This document shows, piece by piece, positions 6,011-11,819 of a stretch of DNA of 11,819 bases. The notes beneath the pieces were generated by a model. The model saw nothing but the letters and a program-made list of their open reading frames with translations. It was not told the DNA's origin and searched no databases. Within the stretch, counting starts at the first letter, position 1; each line of letters starts with the position of its first letter. The position numbers and the translations under genes were made by a program. The stretch is taken from NCBI GenBank assembly GCA_016841005.1, contig JAEORG010000168.1:1-11819 (forward strand), in the 5' to 3' direction. The DNA comes from Candidatus Thorarchaeota archaeon (GTDB taxonomy: Archaea; Asgardarchaeota; Thorarchaeia; Thorarchaeales; Thorarchaeaceae).

Positions 6011-6925
6011 TTAGTACCCCCGTGGTTTCTGCGCAAGTAGCTGGTTCAATCGACTCTCTCCGATAAGCTTGAGATATTCATCATGATTCTCAACACCTAT
6101 GATGTATTCATCCAAGTATTCTTGCCAGGTCTCTTCTGTTTGTGTTGCTTTGTGGAATAGCATGAGATGTTCTAGGTCGTAGTCATAGTAATTATGGCAC
6201 ATCATGGGATGTGCTGCAAAAGGTAACTTCACTATGTAGTCCACATACATTGCAGGTATCTTCGTTTGATCAGGATGGGTCCTTACTTCTTTCTCGTCAA
6301 TAATCTCTTCAGCGAGGACTATCAACTTCTTTCCACAGCGTGAACCTTCAATATCCTCTCCCACAATTCCATCAATCTGAGCATTTCCGGTTTTATCAAC
6401 ACGTTGAATATGTACAATGCTAAAATCTGGATTCACAGAAGGCACTAGGGTGATTTTATCGCCTGTGAACGGGCAGTCTATAACTTTGAGTTTACCTTCA
6501 CCGCGATAGCGTCGAAGGTTCACCATGTCGGTCCCCATCATGCTTCGAAGCGGCATAAATGGAACGTTGAGGGAGCCCCCAAGAAATCTAAGTGCCATCG
6601 CTAAATTTGTGTAGTCCTCAACCTCGAGCTTCCCCTCTGAAACTCGACGTCTGATATTATTAGAGAGACCTAATGCTTCTATTGCTGAAAATGCAATCTC
6701 ATATCGCGACGCAACACCAGCCCCAGCCATAATCTCAAGGTCAACCTCAGACCCACATGTGTATACTGTGATGTTTCGTTTCTTCTGTCTAACGAGTTCA
6801 TGAGAAAGGGCAATGGGAGCCCGTTGATACCCGAATCCGCCCCAGAAGAGACCGGAACCGTCAGAAATCTTCCTGACAGCTTCTTCGAGAGTTATCTGCT
6901 TGTCATATACTTCTGGCTCTGCCAT
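6011..6925 (-). CDS. CoA-transferase family I, subunit A (glutaconate CoA-transferase / IpdA-like)
   Basis: Alpha subunit partner of the adjacent B subunit; the pair forms the active CoA-transferase in the cytosol. At 304 residues it fits the GctA/IpdA range (about 290-320). Family traits are the N-terminal Gly turn and following helix (SGLFWGGFGYQRAPIAL, 24-40), the central MPLRSMMGTDM (124-134), and VHIQRVDKTGNAQIDG (171-186) followed by LAEEII (204-209), the usual core strands of the NagB/RpiA/CoA-transferase fold. This subunit normally lacks the catalytic Glu, which sits in subunit B. The ATG at 6925 is preceded by GGTG with six bases between, a good ribosome site. A TATA-like CATAAAAGG (6985-6993, minus) can drive the A-B-HAD operon. 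The mutase/MeaB genes a few kb away hint at a shared role in acyl-CoA degradation; this is inference from the neighbourhood only. Confidence 0.9.
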   Translation of the reverse strand: MAEPEVYDKQITLEEAVRKISDGSGLFWGGFGYQRAPIALSHELVRQKKRNITVYTCGSEVDLEIMAGAGVASRYEIAFSAIEALGLSNNIRRRVSEGKLEVEDYTNLAMALRFLGGSLNVPFMPLRSMMGTDMVNLRRYRGEGKLKVIDCPFTGDKITLVPSVNPDFSIVHIQRVDKTGNAQIDGIVGEDIEGSRCGKKLIVLAEEIIDEKEVRTHPDQTKIPAMYVDYIVKLPFAAHPMMCHNYYDYDLEHLMLFHKATQTEETWQEYLDEYIIGVENHDEYLKLIGESRLNQLLAQKPRGY

Positions 6926-6984
6926 TTATTACACCCATATTGAAAGTTCTCAACTTAGGCTTGTTGCCGCAACATTCCACTCTG

Positions 6985-6993
6985 CCTTTTATG
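6985..6993 (-). promoter_or_regulatory. TATA-like element for the CoA-transferase/HAD operon
   Basis: Minus-strand CATAAAAGG in the 131-base divergent region 6926-7056 would give a transcript start near 6963 and a leader of about 37 bases carrying the GGTG ribosome site just before the ATG at 6925. Confidence 0.4.
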
Positions 6994-7024
6994 TTTGACC
7001 ATGTATAGATTTGATAATACTATA

Positions 7025-7033
7025 GAAATAAAG
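7025..7033 (+). promoter_or_regulatory. TATA-like element for the DUF998-like gene pair
   Basis: GAAATAAAG is centred about 28 bases before the ATG at 7057. No Shine-Dalgarno sequence precedes that ATG, so the message is probably leaderless. The other half of this divergent region serves the CoA-transferase operon. Confidence 0.4.
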
Positions 7034-7056
7034 GGAAGATAGATTCAACATAATCT

Positions 7057-7701
7057 ATGTCCGATGAAACAAAGCATCCAGCTCTTTCTCCAACAGGACT
7101 TCTTGGACTGTTTGCGCCGTTGGTTGCATTAGTATGTATTGCGATTGCAATCTCTCTTGCCCCATTTTGGACTTGGGATGGTAATGCTCTTAGCGATCTT
7201 GGCCATTGGTTTAGAACAGATATCGGTCCAAATCCATCGATACGTGCATTTGTGTTCTGCTTCGGACTTATTACCACCGGAGTTCTAATGTTTTATTTCA
7301 CAGTTTGGTTCTTTCGTAAGCTCAATGATACAATAACAAAGATTGGACTCCTACCATTCTTCTCAGCAATCATCTTCTTGATTTTGATAGGAGTGATAGC
7401 AGAAAACTTTGAAGGGCACTATGAGGTCTCAGTTGGATTCTTCTTCAGTTTTCCATGGGCGATGTGGATTGTTGGTCTTGGCCTCTTCAGATACAAACAC
7501 CTCTGGTGGTTTGCTATCATCTCTATGATATTACCATTCTTCTGTATCTATATGTGGACGGGTTGGTATGGAGGTCTCTTCCCCTTCTGGACAGGAAACG
7601 CAATACCAGAAATTCTGACTGCATTAACTGCAATTGGATGGCTTTGGATAACGTGGTTCCTTTTCTATAAGAACAAATTAGATCCAATAATGTCAACATG
7701 A
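7057..7701 (+). CDS. DUF998-like integral membrane protein, copy 1
   Basis: A 214-residue polytopic membrane protein with about six helices (near 15-37, 62-84, 95-115, 122-143, 149-168, 184-204) and short loops. Between helices 1 and 2 it carries ALSDLGHWFRTDIGPNP (44-60) followed by IRAFVF and a Gly-rich start of helix 2. The LSDLG...NP...F..G pattern is the hallmark of the DUF998 family, whose molecular function I do not know to be established. A conserved Glu (E115-N-F-E) follows helix 3. The ATG at 7057 fits a leaderless transcript from the TATA-like sequence at 7025-7033; no ribosome site precedes it. A second, diverged copy starts 13 bases after its stop, so the two are an operon and arose by tandem duplication. 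The conserved polar loop with His, Asp and Arg could bind a ligand or headgroup, but that is only a guess. Confidence 0.85.
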   Translation: MSDETKHPALSPTGLLGLFAPLVALVCIAIAISLAPFWTWDGNALSDLGHWFRTDIGPNPSIRAFVFCFGLITTGVLMFYFTVWFFRKLNDTITKIGLLPFFSAIIFLILIGVIAENFEGHYEVSVGFFFSFPWAMWIVGLGLFRYKHLWWFAIISMILPFFCIYMWTGWYGGLFPFWTGNAIPEILTALTAIGWLWITWFLFYKNKLDPIMST

Positions 7702-7714
7702 TTAGGTGAACTCC

Positions 7715-8311
7715 ATGGAGAGAAAAATCATCATTGGACTGTTGGGTCCAGTAATTGTTACCGTGTGCGTTTTATTTGCAGTACTGCTAGCACCAAGTTT
7801 TGATTGGGGGAGCGATGCACTAAGTGACTTGGGACATTGGTTTCGGACTGATATAGGACCTAATCCGGAAATTCGGGCTTTTGCTTTCAATAGTGGTCTT
7901 GTCATTGGAGGTTGCATGATAGTATTTTATTTCCTTAGTCTGGCTCAAGAAACAACATTCCTTCCTTCGAAAATTGCATTTCTTGGACCTATATCAACAG
8001 GATTGTTTCTCGTAGGAGTAGGAATTTTTTCAGAGAATATTCCTTTCGGACATATGATTTCTGCGCTTGGATTCTTTTTCTCCATCCCTATATCAGCGGC
8101 CCTGTTAGGCATTACATGGGTCATAGTAAAAGAAGTCAGGCTCTATGGTATAGTCATTCTAGTTATTGCATTCTTGGTGGTCGCATTGTTTCGCCCATGG
8201 ACAAGTTTAGCAATTTTAGAATTCACATTATCCTTTATCGCATGGATTGAATTTTGGTTTATTATCGCACTTGATGCAAAAGGACACCTTGAAGTCTTGA
8301 AGAAAAATTGA
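7715..8311 (+). CDS. DUF998-like integral membrane protein, copy 2
   Basis: Paralogue of the gene just upstream: 198 residues, about six predicted helices, and the identical ALSDLGHWFRTDIGPNP loop at residues 35-51, again followed by IRAFAF and a Gly-rich helix. Outside this loop the two copies share helix positions and some residues (GFFFS motif near helix 4, and E-N before it) but have diverged widely. A GTG at 7706 would also be in frame, but ATG 7715 has a textbook ribosome site, AGGTGA at 7704-7709 with five bases between, and the GTG is part of that site, so I start at 7715. Unlike copy 1 it depends on this internal ribosome site, consistent with being the second gene of a two-gene message. 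The two could work as a heteromer; function is unknown. No clear terminator follows in the 187-base spacer. Confidence 0.85.
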   Translation: MERKIIIGLLGPVIVTVCVLFAVLLAPSFDWGSDALSDLGHWFRTDIGPNPEIRAFAFNSGLVIGGCMIVFYFLSLAQETTFLPSKIAFLGPISTGLFLVGVGIFSENIPFGHMISALGFFFSIPISAALLGITWVIVKEVRLYGIVILVIAFLVVALFRPWTSLAILEFTLSFIAWIEFWFIIALDAKGHLEVLKKN

Positions 8312-8347
8312 GTTCAACGTAATAGGTATTTGGAAAAGATTTGAACC

Positions 8348-8418
8348 GGAGAATGATTACGTTACGAAATATTGTATTGGGTTTTAGTTAAATTGTGGAA
8401 AAAGTAATCAGAGACTCC
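8348..8418. repeat. Imperfect inverted repeat in the spacer before the surface-protein gene
   Basis: GGAG plus TGATTAC (8348-8360) is complementary to GTAATCA plus CTCC (8404-8418), with a small internal bulge and 43 bases between the arms. It could be a 3'-end structure of the DUF998 transcript or a pair of binding sites ahead of the surface-protein promoter. The rest of the 187-base spacer 8312-8498 shows only the TATA box and ribosome site. Confidence 0.25.
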
Positions 8419-8447
8419 TAAAACAACCATTTTAGCTTTCAAATGTC

Positions 8448-8456
8448 TTTTATAAG
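8448..8456 (+). promoter_or_regulatory. TATA box for the large surface protein
   Basis: TTTTATAAG is a strong archaeal TATA match. It predicts a start near 8478 and a short leader containing AGAGGGTG (8483-8490), which ends eight bases before the ATG at 8499. Confidence 0.65.
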
Positions 8457-8498
8457 GAGATTTTCTTTTCGCGAGCAAGTTCAGAGGGTGTATTTGCC

Positions 8499-11369
8499 AT
8501 GCGACGCAATGCAAAACTTATAGCGATGATAATTTTCTGTCTTTTTGGTGTGGGTGTATTTGGAGCGTATGAGTCACTGGCTCGAATAGGTGCAACCTCT
8601 GAATGCGGTGGTTGTCACACCAACACAGGTGTACTTACGTTAACATCTAATGCTTCAGGAACTGTGGAAGCTATAGTAGGACAGAAGTTTTGGTTGCTTG
8701 TCGATGCAGGAGGATATACTGGAGGAGATAATCTATTTGCAATTAGCATGCAACCAGATTGGGCGGATAATGCAGAATTTGGGGTAGTACCAACAGAGAT
8801 TCAGGACGGCGGTCTGGGAGATTTAGACCCTACAACAGATGCGATTCAAGCACTTTTTGACTTCACACCTCAATCGGAGGGAAATTACACGATTCGGATA
8901 TGGACTGCATCAGATGGTCTCTATGGAACTGTGTTAGATGTAGAGGTTGAGGTTATTTTTATTGATTCAGAACCACCCACAATAAACAGCCCTGAGGATA
9001 TCGAAATATCAATGGGAGACCCTGGTGCAAGTATTACATGGACACCAGAAGATGCCACTCCAGATAGATATGAGGTGTTAGATCAGGGATTGCTTTTTGA
9101 AAACGATACATGGGACGGGTCACCAATAACTGTTCAGTTGGACACACTCACATTGGGAGTTCATAACCTCACAATCACAGTATGGGATGTAGATAACAGA
9201 TCAATATCAGATACCGTGTTCGTTACTGTTGTAGATGATGCACCTCCCTCAATTGATGGCCCTGGAGATTTAGACATAACATTGGGAACAACGGGGAATA
9301 CCATTGTTTGGGATCCTAAAGATCCTTCCCCAGCAAGCTATGAGATTTTCAAAGACCAAGTATCTATCAAGACTGGAATATGGAATTCGTCTTTAGAAAC
9401 TATTACACAGAATATTGATGGATTAGCATGGGGGCAGTATAATTACACATTGTTGGTTACTGATGAGGACGAGATGACAGCTACAGATACAGTCATAGTG
9501 ACCGTTGGAGATTTTACGACACCAACTGTTACAAGCCCAGCAGATATCGAATACACCGTAGGGAGTACTGGCTATTCCTTCACATGGACCCTCTATGATG
9601 ATCATCCAGTAAGTTATACTGTCTACTTTGACGGAATGGTCAATAGAACTGGTGCTTGGAACTCAACAGGAGAGACTATCACTGTTGATGCAGATGATCA
9701 CTCAGTGGAATATTATAACTACACCATTTTACTCACTGATCTAGGTGAAAATCAGGCTGTAGATTCTGTATTTGTTAGAGTTAATGATCCGACACTACCC
9801 ACTCTTGACCATCCACCTGATCAATACATTGCAGAGTTTTCAACAGGGTACACTATATACTGGCACCCCTATGATGCACAGATGGGAGATAGAAGCTTCA
9901 ATGTTTACAGAGATGATGAGATTGTTAGATCAGGTAAATGGCCTGGTTCAAACACGAATATTTGGGCCAATCTTGATGGACTCGGGTTGGGGAGTTATAA
10001 CTATACATGCGAGATTTGGGACAATAACAACAATTATGCCTACGATACAGTGTGGGTCTATGTGCTGGATGATACGGATCCAATCTTGAGTTCGGAAGAG
10101 GATGTGCTCTATCCCGAAGGTGATACAGGAACGTATACTATATCATGGACAGGGACTGATGCTCATCCAATGTCATATGAGATATTTCTAGATGACGTTC
10201 TTGTCAAATCAGGCGATTGGAACTCAAGTGCGGAACAAATTGAATATGATGCAGGAGGACTTCCTTATGGAGTTCATACTCTGACCCTTGATCTTGTGGA
10301 TGTTGGAAGCAATGAGGTGTCAGATTCCGTAACAATAACAGTCTTTGATGGAACAGAACCGACTATCAGTGATCAAGTTGATGTTCTACTCGTAGAAGGA
10401 GGAAGTGGAACCATTCTTAGTTGGAATGGTACTGACTTGCATCCCGCATTATACACAATCTATTTCCAAGATGGGATTTTACAGACCGGAAACTGGAATA
10501 CAACAGACGACATCATAGAAATCGGTGTGACTGGATTTGAGTTTGGAATATACAATTATACAGTGATCTTGACCGATGAAGGGGCAAATACTGCAGTTGA
10601 TCAGGCAATAATCACTGTGATAGACAGTACCTTACCACAAATTGATTCCCCGGCTGATGTTTCATATTCGCAAGGAGAAACAGGGAATTATGTCAACTGG
10701 ACAGGAACAGACCTCCATCCATCAACATACGAAGTCTTCATCGACGAAATACTGAGTTTAACTGGTGCGTGGAGTACTAGTCCAGAAACCTTCTCGATAC
10801 CTGTTGACGGTCTAACAACAGGAGTGCATCAGGTCACAATGATAATCTACGACCTAAGTGGTAATTCAGTAAGTGATTCTGTCACAGTTACTGTAATCGA
10901 TAGAACAGCACCATTCATCAACGCGCCAGAGGATATCGAATATACCGCTGGGAGAGTTGGTAATTATTTCATTTGGTCAGTAACTGATTCCAACCCAAAG
11001 GAGTATACAATCTACCTCGAAGGAGCTATCCTCACCTCAGGGACATTGAATGATACATCAGAATCAGTGATTGTATTTGTAGACGGACTATCAGTCGGAA
11101 TTCATAACTACACACTAGTTGCCTCCGATTTGATAGGCAATTCTGCAGTGGATACAGTCATCGTTACCGTTAATGCAGGTACAGATACAAGTACAACAGG
11201 AACCACAAGTACATCAACTGGAAGTACAAACACCACAGGAGGAACTGATGCGCCACCTGATGGACCCGCCCCAGCTTCATTAAGTAGTCTTGTCATTGCA
11301 CTGACATATGTAGGATGTATTGCAGGAGCTCTAATCGTAGCAGAATTCTATAGAAGAAGAGCGACATGA
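8499..11369 (+). CDS. Large surface protein: CxxCH domain, eight Ig-like repeats, Thr/Ser stalk, membrane anchor
   Basis: Extracellular protein of 956 residues. Order: signal peptide (about 1-23, basic start MRRNAK); an N-terminal domain (about 24-155) with Cys36-Gly-Gly-Cys39-His40, a CxxCH motif of the haem-c type, then a beta-rich stretch loosely like reeler or choice-of-anchor domains; eight Ig-like beta repeats starting at residues 158, 248, 340, 432, 526, 619, 711 and 803; a Thr/Ser/Gly-rich linker (about 893-925, probably O-glycosylated); a C-terminal helix (about 927-950) ending RRRAT. No PGF- or LPxTG-type sorting signal is seen, so anchoring is by the helix. Many N-x-S/T sequons suggest N-glycosylation, and the acidic surface may bind calcium. 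Adhesion or a cell-envelope layer role is likely by analogy. Haem attachment would need the Ccm or a similar system, not present here. The start is fixed by the TATA box, ribosome site and signal peptide. Confidence 0.9.
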   Translation: MRRNAKLIAMIIFCLFGVGVFGAYESLARIGATSECGGCHTNTGVLTLTSNASGTVEAIVGQKFWLLVDAGGYTGGDNLFAISMQPDWADNAEFGVVPTEIQDGGLGDLDPTTDAIQALFDFTPQSEGNYTIRIWTASDGLYGTVLDVEVEVIFIDSEPPTINSPEDIEISMGDPGASITWTPEDATPDRYEVLDQGLLFENDTWDGSPITVQLDTLTLGVHNLTITVWDVDNRSISDTVFVTVVDDAPPSIDGPGDLDITLGTTGNTIVWDPKDPSPASYEIFKDQVSIKTGIWNSSLETITQNIDGLAWGQYNYTLLVTDEDEMTATDTVIVTVGDFTTPTVTSPADIEYTVGSTGYSFTWTLYDDHPVSYTVYFDGMVNRTGAWNSTGETITVDADDHSVEYYNYTILLTDLGENQAVDSVFVRVNDPTLPTLDHPPDQYIAEFSTGYTIYWHPYDAQMGDRSFNVYRDDEIVRSGKWPGSNTNIWANLDGLGLGSYNYTCEIWDNNNNYAYDTVWVYVLDDTDPILSSEEDVLYPEGDTGTYTISWTGTDAHPMSYEIFLDDVLVKSGDWNSSAEQIEYDAGGLPYGVHTLTLDLVDVGSNEVSDSVTITVFDGTEPTISDQVDVLLVEGGSGTILSWNGTDLHPALYTIYFQDGILQTGNWNTTDDIIEIGVTGFEFGIYNYTVILTDEGANTAVDQAIITVIDSTLPQIDSPADVSYSQGETGNYVNWTGTDLHPSTYEVFIDEILSLTGAWSTSPETFSIPVDGLTTGVHQVTMIIYDLSGNSVSDSVTVTVIDRTAPFINAPEDIEYTAGRVGNYFIWSVTDSNPKEYTIYLEGAILTSGTLNDTSESVIVFVDGLSVGIHNYTLVASDLIGNSAVDTVIVTVNAGTDTSTTGTTSTSTGSTNTTGGTDAPPDGPAPASLSSLVIALTYVGCIAGALIVAEFYRRRAT
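8970..11171 (+). repeat. Eight tandem Ig-like domain repeats, about 92 residues each
   Basis: Repeats begin at 8970, 9240, 9516, 9792, 10074, 10353, 10629 and 10905, giving units of 89-94 residues. The shared pattern is P-x-I-x-x-P-x-D near the start, G-x-x-G then I-x-W, D-x-x-P-x-x-Y, G-x-W (N-x-S/T), DGL-x-x-G-x-x-N-Y/L-T, D-x-x-x-N-x-x-x-D-(T/S)-V, and V-T-V-x-D at the end. Repeat 4 is the most divergent in its middle part (YWHPYDAQMGDRSFNVY). DNA identity between units looks low, so expansion is old. Confidence 0.88.
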
Positions 11370-11373
11370 ATTC

Positions 11374-11700
11374 TTAACCGAATAGAAATTGCCAGATGAA
11401 ATCAAGAAATACAAAGAAAATAATCAGGAATATAACACAACAACAGATTGCTCCACCTCCTGTTTGTGGAACATCCTCGCCAGAAACTACAAAGTCCTGT
11501 CGAGGGGAGGTGCCACTAAATTGACGCATTGGGCGATATCCCCGACCTTCATCAGGTAAGGAGAAGCTTCCAAAATCAGGCATAAATTCAAAGACTCCAC
11601 CACAGTTTGTACATTGAATATACATAGTAGAAGTCTCGCCCTCAGGAACTGCAACAACTTGTTCAGCCTGACAATAAGGGCAGGTAGCATCTTGAGGCAT
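11374..11700 (-). CDS. Small zinc-ribbon protein with C-terminal transmembrane tail
   Basis: A 108-residue protein from ATG 11700. The N-terminal zinc ribbon has CPYC (Cys7, Cys10) and CTNC (Cys30, Cys33) knuckles, the second followed by GGVFEF as in rubredoxin-like ribbons. A flexible Gly/Pro/Arg-rich stretch (about 44-80) follows, then a hydrophobic tail (about 84-107) opening with three consecutive Cys. It is most likely a tail-anchored protein with the ribbon in the cytosol; the partner is unknown. The frame is open upstream to an ATG at 11811 and beyond the window edge; those 37 extra residues look unlike the rest, and the compact MPQDATCPYC start is typical of such proteins, so I chose 11700. 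A weak CTATAC at 11723-11728 would suit a leaderless start there. Its stop lies four bases from that of the surface protein, so the two genes converge. The start is uncertain. Confidence 0.72.
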   Translation of the reverse strand: MPQDATCPYCQAEQVVAVPEGETSTMYIQCTNCGGVFEFMPDFGSFSLPDEGRGYRPMRQFSGTSPRQDFVVSGEDVPQTGGGAICCCVIFLIIFFVFLDFIWQFLFG

Positions 11701-11819
11701 ACTTGGATGTATAATTAACTGCGTATAGCCTTTTGTGTAGATGACGTTTGATCTTTGACAATCAGATTCTATCTTCTTCTCCAAACCATTTGAAGAATTA
11801 GATTGATTCATCTTGCAGA

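Noticed and set aside
7020..7917. Two minus-strand frames, 7020-7277 and 7702-7917, that resemble each other
   Set aside because: Their similarity only mirrors the conserved loop of the two DUF998-like paralogues read on the opposite strand.
9772..10089. Second open frame on the plus strand within Ig-like repeat 4
   Set aside because: It overlaps the continuous 956-residue surface protein in another frame and has an unusual Met/Ile/Arg-rich make-up.
8970..11171. Regular repeats considered as a CRISPR array or DNA-level satellite
   Set aside because: The period is about 276 bases, repetition is at protein level and DNA identity is low; there are no short identical repeats with spacers.
11172..11369. 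C-terminal PGF-CTERM or LPxTG sorting signal on the surface protein
   Set aside because: No PGF or LPxTG motif precedes the C-terminal helix; it ends as a plain membrane anchor with RRR.

Overview
The window reads as archaeal chromosome, moderately AT-rich and densely coded. Start regions carry TATA boxes about 25-30 bases ahead of the expected transcript start, some genes look leaderless, others have GGTG-type Shine-Dalgarno sites with GTG, TTG or even CTG starts, and secreted proteins end in a single C-terminal membrane anchor. The large Ig-like surface protein, the TPR, zinc-ribbon and membrane-wHTH small proteins, and the split methylmalonyl-CoA mutase suggest a heterotrophic lineage such as the Asgard archaea (Thorarchaeota-like). 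That placement is an impression from protein style, not a demonstrated assignment. No tRNA, rRNA, CRISPR array, insertion sequence or prophage was seen, and there is no gene-free stretch longer than 300 bases.

Left part, minus strand (1-1087): the cobalamin-binding small subunit of methylmalonyl-CoA mutase, followed by its MeaB/ArgK GTPase chaperone, which runs off the left edge. Next, also on the minus strand (1164-3452), come two separately transcribed envelope proteins: a membrane protein with a cytosolic winged helix, and a Met-rich secreted protein with a C-terminal anchor. A clear hairpin plus T-tract terminator separates them. The intergenic stretch 3453-3659 holds a TATA box and a perfect small palindrome.

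Middle: a small TPR protein on the plus strand (3660-3932) converges on an unrecognised helical protein (3943-4443, minus). Upstream of that lies a tightly packed minus-strand operon (6925 to 4486): CoA-transferase subunits A and B of the glutaconate/IpdAB type, then a HAD hydrolase. The HAD frame lacks any ATG, GTG or TTG ahead of its catalytic motif and seems to start at a CTG. Together with the mutase/MeaB pair, the CoA-transferase points to acyl-CoA catabolism (propionate, amino acid or dicarboxylate related); the link is by neighbourhood only.

Right part: a divergent promoter region (6926-7056) leads to a tandem pair of six-helix DUF998-like membrane proteins on the plus strand. They share a 17-residue core that is identical in protein but differs in most codons. 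After a 187-base spacer with a good TATA box comes a 956-residue surface protein: signal peptide, an N-terminal domain with one CxxCH haem-c-type motif, eight Ig-like repeats of about 92 residues, a Thr/Ser-rich stalk and a membrane anchor. A convergent small zinc-ribbon/membrane-tail protein closes the window.
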